From assembly GCA_000716465.1 (NCBI GenBank), contig JNWL01000003.1:62001-126000 (forward strand): a stretch of DNA of 64,000 bases. Reading direction: 5' to 3'. Shown in pieces: positions 33,904-42,457 of the stretch (positions within the stretch are counted from its first letter, which is position 1; each line of letters starts with the position of its first letter). The notes below the pieces were generated by a model. That model was not told the origin of the DNA, did no database searches, and saw nothing but the letters and a program-made list of their open reading frames with translations. A program made the position numbers and the translations under genes. This DNA is from Streptomyces bikiniensis (GTDB taxonomy: Bacteria > Actinomycetota > Actinomycetes > Streptomycetales > Streptomycetaceae).

Positions 33904-36195
33904 ATGTCCTCTCGTGCCGTGCTGTGGCGCGCGCTCCTCGCGCTCGCCGTCGTCGCGCTCTCCCTCTGGATCACCCTGACCACCCCGCCCCGCCTCGGAC
34001 TCGACCTGCGCGGCGGCACCCGCATCGTCCTCCAGACCGAGGACGGCCCCACCACCCGCGCCGACGCCGCGGCCACCGACCGCGCCCTGGAGGTGCTCCG
34101 CAAGCGCGTCGACGGCCTCGGTGTCGCGGAGCCCTCCCTCGCCCGGTCCGGCGAGCGCCGCATCGTCGTCGAACTCCCCGGCCTGCGCGACCCGCGCCGG
34201 GCCGCCGAGACCATCGGCCGCACCGCCCAGCTCACCTTCCACGCCGTCACCGGGGAGGCGAAGGGACCGGAGGGACCGGCCGCCGCCGACGGCGCCCGCG
34301 TCCTCGCCGACCCCGACGCGCCCGGCCGCTTCCTCGCGCTGGCCGCCCCCGCCCTCACCGGCGACGGGGTCGAGGGCGCGGAAGCCGTCCTCGACACCAC
34401 GAGCGGCCGGGGCTGGACCGTCGACCTCTCCTTCCGCGACCGGGCCGCGGGCGACTGGGCGCGGATCACCGGTGCCGCAGCCTGCGCGTCCCCCGGCGAC
34501 CCGGCCCGCAGGGTCGCCATCGTCCTCGACGACCGGATCGTCTCCGCGCCCGGCATGCAGAACGGCGTCCCCTGCGGGGCGGGCATCGGCGGCGGCTCCG
34601 CGCAGATCACCGGCGGCTTCTCCGGCCAGGAGGCCCGCGACCTCGCCGCGCTCGTCCAGGGCGGCGCGCTGCCCGTCCCGGTGACGACGGTCGAGCAGAG
34701 CACCGTGGGTCCGACGCTCGGCGCGGAGGCGATCCGGGCCAGCGCCCTGGCGGCGGTGATCGGCCTCGCCTGCACCGGCCTCTTCGTCATCGCCGTCTAC
34801 CGGCTCCTCGGCCTCCTCGCCACCGTCGCCCTCCTCCTGTACGGCCTGATCTCGTACGCCGCCGTGGTCGCCCTGGGCGCCACCCTCACCCTGCCGGGAC
34901 TCGCCGGCTTCGTCCTGGCCGTCGGCATCGCCGTCGACGCCAACGTCCTGGTCTTCGAACGGGCCAGGGAGGAGTACGCCGCCCTGGGCGGGAACGCCGC
35001 GCGCGATCCGCGGCGGCCGGTGACGACGGCGTTCGGCAAGGTGTGGAGCGCGGTCGCGGACTCCCACGTCACCACCCTGCTCGCCGCCGGACTGCTGTTC
35101 GTCTTCGCCACCGGACCGGTCAAGGGCTTCGGCGTGACGCTCGCCGTCGGCGTCGTGACCTCGCTCCTCACCGCCATGGTGGTCACCCGCCTCCTCGCCG
35201 ACCTGACGCTCCGGCTGCCCGCCGTGCGCAGGCGGCCCGCGGTGACCGGCATCGCGGGACTCGGCCGGCTGCGGACCCGGCTCACCCGCCGCGTACCGCG
35301 TCTGACGGCCCGTCGCCGCCGCTGGCTGACGGGCTGCGCCGGGCTCCTCCTCGTGGCCCTCGCCGGAATCGGCGTCCGGGGCATGGAGTTCGGCGTCGAG
35401 TTCACCGGCGGCCGGGTCGTCCAGTACGCGGCCGACCGCCCGGTGGACGCCGACGCGGCCCGCGCGGCCGTCACGGCCGCCGGCTTCCCCGACGCCGTCG
35501 TGCAGACCACCGGCGAGGGGGACGTGTCGGTACGGGTGAAGGAGACCGGCGACGGCGAGCAGCGGGAGATCAGGGAGGCGCTCACCGGGGTCGCCGGGCC
35601 GGTGACGGTGGAGCGCGACGACCTGATCGGACCGAGCCTGGGCAGCGAGCTGCGCACCCACGCCCTGCTCGCACTCGGTCTGGCGGTCGCGGCCCAGCTC
35701 CTCTATCTGACGGTCCGGTTCCGCTGGACGTACGCGACGGCCGCCGTCGCCGCCATGACCCAGGACGTCCTCCTGGTGATCGGCCTGTTCGCCTGGCTGG
35801 GCAAGCCGGTGGACAGCGTCTTCCTGGCCGCCCTGCTGACCGTCGTCGGCTACTCGGTCAACGACTCCGTCGTGGTCCTCGACCGGCTGCGGGAACTGCG
35901 GCGGCGCGGCGGCGGCGTACCGCTGACCGACCTGGCCGACCGGGCGGTCGCCCAGACCCTTCCGCGTACGGTCAACACGGGCATGGGCGCGCTCTTCGTC
36001 CTGGTGGCGCTCGCCGCCCTGGGCGGGGACTCGCTCACGGACTTCTCGGTCGCGCTGCTCGCCGGCGTCGTCCTGGGCATGGCGTCCACCGTCTTCACCG
36101 CGATCCCGCTGGCCGTGACCCTGGAGACCCGTCACCCGGCTCCCGCCCCGGCACCGGCGCCGGCGAAGCGCCGCCGCACGGGCGCCGTCGTCTGA
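33904..36195 (+). CDS. secDF: SecDF protein-export fusion
   Basis: A 763-residue fusion of SecD and SecF, which use the proton gradient to pull preproteins out of the SecYEG channel. The SecD half has LGLDLRGGTRIVLQTE near residue 31, the P1 extracytoplasmic domain, and the TM4 motif GLAGFVLAVGIAVDANVLVFERAREE. The SecF half starts at about 500 with MEFGVEFTGGRVVQ and has GYSVNDSVVVLDRLRE. Streptomycetes carry separate secD and secF as well; a standalone fusion like this is probably an additional copy with specialised substrates. Confidence 0.92.
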   Translation: MSSRAVLWRALLALAVVALSLWITLTTPPRLGLDLRGGTRIVLQTEDGPTTRADAAATDRALEVLRKRVDGLGVAEPSLARSGERRIVVELPGLRDPRRAAETIGRTAQLTFHAVTGEAKGPEGPAAADGARVLADPDAPGRFLALAAPALTGDGVEGAEAVLDTTSGRGWTVDLSFRDRAAGDWARITGAAACASPGDPARRVAIVLDDRIVSAPGMQNGVPCGAGIGGGSAQITGGFSGQEARDLAALVQGGALPVPVTTVEQSTVGPTLGAEAIRASALAAVIGLACTGLFVIAVYRLLGLLATVALLLYGLISYAAVVALGATLTLPGLAGFVLAVGIAVDANVLVFERAREEYAALGGNAARDPRRPVTTAFGKVWSAVADSHVTTLLAAGLLFVFATGPVKGFGVTLAVGVVTSLLTAMVVTRLLADLTLRLPAVRRRPAVTGIAGLGRLRTRLTRRVPRLTARRRRWLTGCAGLLLVALAGIGVRGMEFGVEFTGGRVVQYAADRPVDADAARAAVTAAGFPDAVVQTTGEGDVSVRVKETGDGEQREIREALTGVAGPVTVERDDLIGPSLGSELRTHALLALGLAVAAQLLYLTVRFRWTYATAAVAAMTQDVLLVIGLFAWLGKPVDSVFLAALLTVVGYSVNDSVVVLDRLRELRRRGGGVPLTDLADRAVAQTLPRTVNTGMGALFVLVALAALGGDSLTDFSVALLAGVVLGMASTVFTAIPLAVTLETRHPAPAPAPAPAKRRRTGAVV

Positions 36196-36283
36196 CCCCG
36201 CTCGTCGCCCCGCCCGCGCACGGCGGGGCGACGGGACCACGGGGCGCGTCGTGGCCCCGCGGGACCGGGCGGAGAATCCGGGC

Positions 36284-36682
36284 ATGACGACGAACACCCC
36301 GGGCACCGCCGTCGCGGAAGCGGCGTGGCGGGAGCTGCTCGCCTCCGACCGGGTGAGCGCCGACCTGGTCGCGGCGGCGTACGCCGAGCCGCGGCTGCGC
36401 CGGCTCCTTCCCCGGACCGGCACGTGGGAACTGCACTTCAGCCGCTGCACCGAGCAGCGCTGGACGGGGGACGTGCCCTGCGTCGGCCCGACGGCGGCCG
36501 GCCCGGACCACACCGGGCCGTACTACGTCGAGGGGCCCTCGCGGTCGCGGAGGATCGGTGTGGCCGGCACGGCGCGGGAGGCGGTCGCCAGGGTGGTCGA
36601 GCGCCTCCCGCCCGGCCGCGGCCCGGCGTTCGTCGGCACGCCCGGGGAACTCGCCGCGTACGAGGGCGGGAAGGGGACCTGA
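36284..36682 (+). CDS. Conserved small protein (DUF6193-like)
   Basis: A 132-residue protein in which AWRELLASDRVSADLVAAAYAEPRLRRLLP, ELHFSRCTEQRWTGDVPCV and ARVVERLPPGRGPAFVG recall a streptomycete family that I know as DUF6193, often linked to biosynthetic clusters. The function is unknown. It ends 7 bp from the stop of the convergent macrolide glycosyltransferase. It is probably transcribed separately from secDF, 89 bp upstream. Confidence 0.65.
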   Translation: MTTNTPGTAVAEAAWRELLASDRVSADLVAAAYAEPRLRRLLPRTGTWELHFSRCTEQRWTGDVPCVGPTAAGPDHTGPYYVEGPSRSRRIGVAGTAREAVARVVERLPPGRGPAFVGTPGELAAYEGGKGT

Positions 36683-36689
36683 CCGCCCG

Positions 36690-37886
36690 TCAGCCGGGCA
36701 GCTCGGCCTCGATCAGGTCGGCGGCGCGCCGCGTGCCGCCCTCGCGGGCCATCGACTCCCGGATCTCACGCGCCCGGCGGGCCACCTCGGGGTCGCCGAC
36801 GAGCGCGAGGACGGCCTCCCGCAGCCGTTCGGGGGTCACCTCCTCCAGCGGCAGGTGCCGTGCCACGCCCAGGGACTGGAGCATGTCGGCGTTGCCGAAC
36901 TGGTCGGTGGCCAGGGGCACGGCCACCATGGGGGTGGCGGTGGCCAGGCCCTCCTGGCTGCCGCCCGCGCCCGCGTGGGTGACGAAGGCGTCGGCCTGCC
37001 GCAGGATCGCGAGCTGGGGCACCCAGGAGTGCACCTCCACGTTGTCCGGCAGGGCGCCGAGTTCGGCCGGGTCGACGAACTTGCCGATCTGGAGGACGAC
37101 GTGCCAGCCCGGCAGGCCGCCGAACGCCTCGACACAGGCCCGGTAGAAGTCGGGCTGCTTGGTGAGGGCGGAGCCCAGGGAGACCAGGAGGACCTTCTCC
37201 GCGCCGGCCGGCCGGTGCCACTCGCCCTGGTCGGCGCGGTCGCCCTGGCAGGCGCCGACGAAGGTGTAGACGGACTCGTCGACCCGGTCGGCCTGCGGCT
37301 GGAGGGCGCGCGGGATGAGGACGAGAGCGCGGCGCGGACGGGCGACGAACCGGTCGGGCGGGGTGTCGATGCCGTGCTCGGCGAGCCACTTCTCGAACCG
37401 GGCGTAGTACGCCTTGCCGCGCGGCGAGGTCTTGAGCTCGGCGTACATCGGCTCGGCGACCTCCTCCTCGTACCCCTCCCACGGCACGAGGTTCGGCCAG
37501 AGGGAGACGGCGGGGACGCCCCACGTGCGGGCGAGGACGCCGGCCGGGTACGAGGTGATGTCGTGGAGCACCAGGTCCGGGCGGTCCCCGTCGAAGGCCT
37601 TCGCGAGTTGGGGGAGCGTCTGCACGGCGTCGTCCAGGAACGGTTCGATGAGGTCGATCAGCTCGGTGCCCCAGGCGTCCGGGTCCTCGTCGGTCGGCAG
37701 CGTCGAGGTGTAGACGACGGGGGTGGCGCCGGTCTCCGCGACCTTCTCGGCGAAGGAGGCGGGGACGGCGTAGCTGACGCGGTGGCCCCGGGCGACGAGT
37801 TCGCGGACGACCTCCAGGCTGGGGTTCACATGGCCGTGGGCGGCGATGGAGAACATGGCGATGTGTGCGGGGGAAGCGGTGGGCAT
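36690..37886 (-). CDS. mgt: Macrolide-inactivating glycosyltransferase (Mgt/OleD type)
   Basis: A 398-residue GT1-family UDP-glycosyltransferase very like OleD, OleI and Mgt of streptomycetes, which add glucose to the desosamine 2'-OH of macrolides. The N-terminus [20 protein letters not shown] contains the catalytic His. [24 protein letters not shown] and the donor-binding [20 protein letters not shown] are hallmarks. It gives self-protection or intrinsic macrolide resistance, and broad phenolic glucosylation is known for OleD. No macrolide synthase genes are in the window. An operator-like palindrome lies upstream. Confidence 0.93.
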   Translation of the reverse strand: MPTASPAHIAMFSIAAHGHVNPSLEVVRELVARGHRVSYAVPASFAEKVAETGATPVVYTSTLPTDEDPDAWGTELIDLIEPFLDDAVQTLPQLAKAFDGDRPDLVLHDITSYPAGVLARTWGVPAVSLWPNLVPWEGYEEEVAEPMYAELKTSPRGKAYYARFEKWLAEHGIDTPPDRFVARPRRALVLIPRALQPQADRVDESVYTFVGACQGDRADQGEWHRPAGAEKVLLVSLGSALTKQPDFYRACVEAFGGLPGWHVVLQIGKFVDPAELGALPDNVEVHSWVPQLAILRQADAFVTHAGAGGSQEGLATATPMVAVPLATDQFGNADMLQSLGVARHLPLEEVTPERLREAVLALVGDPEVARRAREIRESMAREGGTRRAADLIEAELPG

Positions 37887-37907
37887 GCCCTCACCCTAGG
37901 CGAGACG

Positions 37908-37920
37908 AGACGTATCGTCT
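37908..37920. promoter_or_regulatory. TetR-type operator palindrome upstream of mgt
   Basis: AGACG-TAT-CGTCT is a perfect 5-bp inverted repeat 22-34 bases upstream of the mgt ATG, where it would overlap the core promoter. This is the typical form of a TetR-family operator. No tetR gene is present nearby. Confidence 0.55.
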
Positions 37921-38156
37921 AGTTGGTTTTCCGGAAGCCGCTCCGGGTGCGGGCCGTCCCGTCGGGGCGGCACCTCCCGTCGGGGCGGCGTTCACCGCCG
38001 GGTGCGGTCGACGCCTCCCCATATTGATGTGCCCATGCCACGATGGCGCATGCCGTACGACGCCCCGCGGCGCCGTACGTCCTCGCACGCCCGCGCACGC
38101 TCCCGTACCTCCTCGCCCTTCCTCGCCGACCGCCCGTCCGACCCAAGGGGACGCAG

Positions 38157-38924
38157 TTGAAGACATCCGCGTACGCCGCCCGGGGCGCCCTCGCCCTCGC
38201 CGGTGCCCTCGCGCTGGTCATCGCCCTCCCGAGCAGCGCGCTCGCCGCACCGCCCGCCGCCCTGCCCGGCAGCGCCGACGCCCTGGAGCGGACCTTCCAG
38301 CCGGCCTTCGACTACGACAAGGACGGCTGCTACCCCACCGCCGCGATCGGACCCGACGGCACCCTCAACGGCGGCCTCAAGCCGTCCGGCGCCCTCAACG
38401 GGCAGTGCCGCGACGCCTCCGACCTCGCCGCCGTCAACGGCTACTCCCGCGCGAAGTGCAACAACGGCTGGTGCGCGATCCTCTACGGCCTCTACTTCGA
38501 GAAGGACCAGGCGGTGGCCGGCAGCGGCCTCGGCGGACACCGCCACGACTGGGAGCACGTCGTGGTGTGGGTGCGCGACGGCCGGGCGGAGTACGTCTCC
38601 ACCTCCGCCCACGGGAACTTCGACACCCACGCCCGCGACCGGATCCGCTGGGACGGCGACCACCCCAAGGTCGTCTACCACAAGGACGGCATCGGCACCC
38701 ACTGCTTCCGCCCCGCCAACGGCAACGACGAACCGCCCGAGAACCACCGGGGCACCTGGCAGTTCCCGGCCCTGGTCGGCTGGAACGGCTACCCCGCCGG
38801 CATCCGCGAGAAGCTCGTCGCGGCCGACTTCGGCAGCGCGCACTTCGGCCTCAAGGACGGAAGCTTCGCCGCCCACCTCGCCAAGGCCAAACCCGCCGGG
38901 ATCACCTTCGACCCGAACGGCTGA
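38157..38924 (+). CDS. NPP1-family (necrosis-inducing) secreted protein
   Basis: A 255-residue protein with a signal peptide (KTSAYAARGALALAGALALV to about residue 36, ALA) and an NPP1/NLP domain with the conserved heptapeptide GHRHDWEH near residue 125 and YDKDGCYPTAAI near the start. NLPs lyse plant membranes or degrade matrix; roles in actinobacteria are unclear. I chose TTG 38157: AAGGGG is 6 bases upstream and the signal peptide begins at once. The next in-frame ATG at 38043 would add 38 residues. Confidence 0.85.
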   Translation: MKTSAYAARGALALAGALALVIALPSSALAAPPAALPGSADALERTFQPAFDYDKDGCYPTAAIGPDGTLNGGLKPSGALNGQCRDASDLAAVNGYSRAKCNNGWCAILYGLYFEKDQAVAGSGLGGHRHDWEHVVVWVRDGRAEYVSTSAHGNFDTHARDRIRWDGDHPKVVYHKDGIGTHCFRPANGNDEPPENHRGTWQFPALVGWNGYPAGIREKLVAADFGSAHFGLKDGSFAAHLAKAKPAGITFDPNG

Positions 38925-38968
38925 CCCGGCCCCCTCCGGGTGATCACGAAGGGATGAATCCACGGCGA

Positions 38969-38998
38969 TGGCGCCCCGCCGGGCCCGGCGGGGCGCCA
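38969..38998. terminator. Perfect 30-bp palindrome, likely terminator
   Basis: tggcgccccgccggg and its exact complement meet without a loop (the real loop would be the central 4 bases). It lies between the NPP1 stop at 38924 and the channel GTG at 39009, only 10 bases from the latter, so it could also affect translation of the next gene. Confidence 0.75.
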
Positions 38999-39008
38999 CG
39001 CTGCCGAC

Positions 39009-41000
39009 GTGCGCAAAGAACGCCGCAAAGAACGCAACGAACTCGTTCCCGGACAGCGGAACGCCGCAGGGGGAGCAGGACCCGACCGGATCGCGGACAC
39101 CACGACCACCCGGCCGCCGTACCCCGCCCCCTCCGCGGAGGCACGCCTCCGGTACTGGTTCGACACCACCCTCGCCCGCGGGATACCGGCGCTCTGCGGC
39201 TGGCTCGCCCTCGGCTGCCTGGCCCTCGTCGTCCCCGTCAGCGCCCTCCTCGTGTGGACCGACCAGCGCGCCCCCGCCTCCCTCGGGGCGAGGATCGCGG
39301 CGGTCTGGCGCAGCACCGGGCAGACCATGCGCCTGGGCGGCGAGGTCGGACCGCCCCTGCGCGTCGTCCTGTCCGTGCTCCTCGCCCTCATCGCCCTCCT
39401 CTACGTCTCCACCCTGGTCAGCCTCATCACCACCGGTCTCACCGACCGGCTGATGGCCCTCGACCGGGGCCGGGCCGCGATCCTGGAGCGCGGCCACACC
39501 GTCGTCCTCGGCTGGTCCGAGCAGATCCCGACCGTCGTCTCCGAACTGGTCGCCGCCCGCACCGACCGGCGCCGCCGCGTGATCGCGGTCCTCGCCGACA
39601 AGGACAAGTCCGCCATGGAGGAGGGACTGCCCGACACCGTCCGCGCCACGGGCCACACCCGCGTCCTCTGCCGCACCGGCCGCCCCGCCGACCCCGCCGT
39701 CCTCGCCCGGGTGAGCCCGGCCACCGCGGACTGCGTCCTCGTCCTGCCCCGCGACGACCCCCGCGACGACGCCGAGACCGTCAAGACCCTGCTCTCCCTC
39801 TCGGCCGCCCTGGGGGAGGACCGGCGGGTCCGCGTCGTCGCCGCCGTGCGCGACGACCGCCACCTCGCCGCCGCCCGGCTGGCCGGCGGCCCCCGGACCA
39901 CCGTCCTGGACGTGGACGACATCTCGGCCCGGCTCGTCGTCGACTGCGCCCGGCAGCCCGGCCTCTCCCTCGTCCACCAGGAACTCCTCGACTTCGCCGG
40001 ACACGAGTTCCACACCCTGCGCGACTCCCGCCTGCCCGGCCTGACCTTCGAGGAGGCCGCCGGGGCCTGCCCGGAGTCCGTCGCCGTCGGCATCGCCCAC
40101 GACGACGGCACCGTGACGCTCAACCCGCCCCTGGCCGTCCGTTTCCGACAGGACGACAGCCTCCTCGTGATCGCTCGGGACGAGCACTCCACCCGGCTGT
40201 CCGACCTCCCCGTGCCCCACGACCCGAGGGCCCTCACCCACGCGCCGCCCCCCGCCCCCGCCCCGGCCGAACGCGTCCTCCTCCTCGGCTGGAACCGCAG
40301 GGCGCCCCGGATCGTGGACCAGCTCTCACGGCGTACGCCCCCCGGCTCGACCCTCGACGTCGCGGCCGGGCCGCGCGCCGCGACGGCCGCCGCCGTCCGC
40401 TCCGCCGCCGAAGCCCTCGCCCCCCGCATGCCCGTGCGCCACCACCCCGGCGACCCCGCGCTGCGGTCCACGACGGACGCCCTCGACCCCACCGGCTACG
40501 ACGTCGTGATCGTGCTCGGCCCCGACCCCCGGCCCGGCCGCGGCGACCCGGACGACCGGACCCTCCTCACCCTCCTCCACCTGCGGGCCGCGGAGGAGGA
40601 GAGCGGCCGCCGGGTGCCCGTCGTCACCGAGATGGCCGACGACCGCAACCGGCTGATCGCGCCCCGGGCCCCCGGGTGCGACTTCGTCGTCAGCGGCAGG
40701 CTCGTCGGGCTCCTCATGACCCAGATCTCCCAGAACCCCCATCTGACCGCCGTGTTCGAGGAACTCCTCTCCCCGGCCGGCAACACCCTCCACCTCCGTC
40801 CGGCCGCCCACTACGTCACCACCGGCCGGACGACCTCCTTCGCCGCCGTCGCCGCGTCGGCCGCCCGCCGCGGCGAATGCGCCATCGGCTACCGCTCCGT
40901 GACCGCCCCCGACCACGGGATGCGCCTCAACCCGCCCAAGGCCCGCGTACGGTACTGGCACGCCCGGGACCAGGTCGTCCTCATCGCACCGGGCGGCTGA
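39009..41000 (+). CDS. CASTOR/POLLUX-type ion channel protein
   Basis: This 663-residue protein has a soluble N-terminus (RKERRKERNE from a 12-bp tandem repeat at 39011), two membrane helices at about 61-85 and 118-142, and two RCK-like nucleotide-binding domains. The first is ILERGHTVVLGWSEQIPTVVSEL and the second is ERVLLLGWNRRAPRIVDQL. This layout matches CASTOR/POLLUX-related channels (DMI1 homologues of legumes). It probably gates cations in response to a ligand; the ion is not known. The GTG start is weakly supported. Confidence 0.85.
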   Translation: MRKERRKERNELVPGQRNAAGGAGPDRIADTTTTRPPYPAPSAEARLRYWFDTTLARGIPALCGWLALGCLALVVPVSALLVWTDQRAPASLGARIAAVWRSTGQTMRLGGEVGPPLRVVLSVLLALIALLYVSTLVSLITTGLTDRLMALDRGRAAILERGHTVVLGWSEQIPTVVSELVAARTDRRRRVIAVLADKDKSAMEEGLPDTVRATGHTRVLCRTGRPADPAVLARVSPATADCVLVLPRDDPRDDAETVKTLLSLSAALGEDRRVRVVAAVRDDRHLAAARLAGGPRTTVLDVDDISARLVVDCARQPGLSLVHQELLDFAGHEFHTLRDSRLPGLTFEEAAGACPESVAVGIAHDDGTVTLNPPLAVRFRQDDSLLVIARDEHSTRLSDLPVPHDPRALTHAPPPAPAPAERVLLLGWNRRAPRIVDQLSRRTPPGSTLDVAAGPRAATAAAVRSAAEALAPRMPVRHHPGDPALRSTTDALDPTGYDVVIVLGPDPRPGRGDPDDRTLLTLLHLRAAEEESGRRVPVVTEMADDRNRLIAPRAPGCDFVVSGRLVGLLMTQISQNPHLTAVFEELLSPAGNTLHLRPAAHYVTTGRTTSFAAVAASAARRGECAIGYRSVTAPDHGMRLNPPKARVRYWHARDQVVLIAPGG

Positions 41001-41091
41001 CACCCGGACCGCCCCCTCGCCCGCGCCGGGGACCACCTATGGTGGACACGACGTCATGGCGGGTGGACGCGCGTGAACACGGGGGAAGAGG

Positions 41092-41538
41092 ATGACGACG
41101 AAGGCCGACGCCGACGGCGACGACCGTGCCGTGCCCGAGGACGACCTCATGCAGGTCGACCACGCGTGGAACGAGGGCGACGGGCTCGTGGCCGAGGCCC
41201 GCGACCACGCCGCCGCCTTCCTGGAGAAGGCCCGCACCGTCTGGGGCGTGCCCGTCTCCGAGCGCGCGACGGAACTGACGAAGCTGGTCGTCAGCGAACT
41301 GGTCACGAACGCCCGCAGGCACGCCCCGGGCCCGGTGCTGCTGCAACTGCGCATCGGCGCCGGGACCGTGGACGTCGTGGTCTGGGACAGCGCGCCCGCG
41401 GTCCCGGCGCCCCACGCCGCCGACCCGGAGCGGGTGGGGCAGCACGGCCTGGAGATCGTCGAGGCCGTCGCCCGGGACCTCCGCGTCCGGCGGGAGCCGG
41501 TCGGCAAGCGCATCACCGCCCGCATCGACCTGGACTGA
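41092..41538 (+). CDS. Anti-sigma-like ATP-binding protein (HATPase_c)
   Basis: A 148-residue GHKL-type ATPase like that at 12282. The N-box is LTKLVVSELVTNARRHAPG, then VVVWDSAPA and GQHGLEIVEAVARDL for nucleotide binding. It probably binds a sigma factor or phosphorylates a STAS protein. It is next to a receiver-histidine kinase-PP2C cluster, so it may join a partner-switching pathway in which the phosphatase acts on its substrate. GGGGGAAGAGG precedes the ATG. Confidence 0.87.
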   Translation: MTTKADADGDDRAVPEDDLMQVDHAWNEGDGLVAEARDHAAAFLEKARTVWGVPVSERATELTKLVVSELVTNARRHAPGPVLLQLRIGAGTVDVVVWDSAPAVPAPHAADPERVGQHGLEIVEAVARDLRVRREPVGKRITARIDLD

Positions 41539-41580
41539 ACCCGCACCCCACGGAGGTTCCCTCCCGGAGGCTCCCGGGCG

Positions 41581-42360
41581 TCAGGGACGCGGCCGGGCGG
41601 CGGTGTCCAGGTAGAAGGCGTCGATGCTCTGGACGGCCTGCTCGAACTCCTCCAGGTTCACCGGCTTGGTCACGTAGGCGTTGGCGTGGCTGCTGTACGC
41701 GCCGGTCACGTCGTCGGGCGCCGTCGACGTGGTCAGGACCACCACGGGGATGGTCTGGAGGTCCTCGTCGGACTTGAGGACCTTCAGCAGCTCCCGGCCG
41801 TTCATCCGGGGCATGTTCAGGTCGAGGACGATGAGGTCGGGCCGTGCGGTGTCCGGGGCGCGCAGGTGCTCCAGGGCGGCGACCCCGTCGGTGACCTGGA
41901 CCAGGTTGCGGGCCCCGCGCTCGGACAGTGCCTCCTCGATGAGCATGGCGTCGGCGACGTCGTCCTCGACGAGCAGGACGTCGAAGGGGCGGGCGGGGGT
42001 GGTCATGATCGGTCGCTCCGTGGGTTTGTCGTGTGAGTGGTCGAAGAGCCCCGGCCAGCGGCGGCGGGCCCCCTGTCGGGTCATGCCGCAGGCCGCGCCG
42101 AGCTGCGGATAGCCGGCCCCCGCGCGGGCGCCGGCCACGACCGCTTCCTGCTGGAGCCGTTCGGCGGCCTTCTGGACGTGATCCAGGACGTGGAGCAGGG
42201 CCAGGGCCCGCGCGCGGTCGTCCGGTGCCGGTCGTGAGGGGTCGTCCAGGAGCCGCTGGACGAGGCGCCGCGCGAGTTCGCCGACCGCCGCCTCCGCGGC
42301 GGCGGCCGTTTCCTGCGGAGTGGTCCGCAACACGAAGTCCTTGCCTGGCACACCCGGCAC
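41581..42360 (-). CDS. Rcp1-like response regulator, in-frame fusion to a helical domain
   Basis: The C-terminal 141 residues (from an internal ATG at 42006, with its own GGAG) form a receiver domain: acidic VEDD, phospho-acceptor Asp in LIVLDLNMPRMNG (Asp62 of that part), TTSTAPDDV and YVTKPVNLEEF, as in Rcp1/phytochrome-type regulators. In the same frame and with no stop, GTG 42360 opens an alpha-helical segment of 118 residues with GYPQLGAACGMTRQGARRRWPG that resembles a DNA-binding HTH. The product may be a 259-residue fusion, a shorter receiver, or both. Divergent from the histidine kinase. Confidence 0.75.
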   Translation of the reverse strand: MPGVPGKDFVLRTTPQETAAAAEAAVGELARRLVQRLLDDPSRPAPDDRARALALLHVLDHVQKAAERLQQEAVVAGARAGAGYPQLGAACGMTRQGARRRWPGLFDHSHDKPTERPIMTTPARPFDVLLVEDDVADAMLIEEALSERGARNLVQVTDGVAALEHLRAPDTARPDLIVLDLNMPRMNGRELLKVLKSDEDLQTIPVVVLTTSTAPDDVTGAYSSHANAYVTKPVNLEEFEQAVQSIDAFYLDTAARPRP

Positions 42361-42457
42361 TCTAGGTCCCCGGGCGGCCCGGCGACAACAACCGTTGTCG
42401 CCCATTACAGTGATCGCGCCGCATCTCCGCGGCTGTCGCAGCAGAGGAGTCCGCACC

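Noticed and set aside
33202..36513. An 1103-codon antisense frame over secDF
   Set aside because: Same codon-bias artefact; SecDF motifs are clear on the plus strand.
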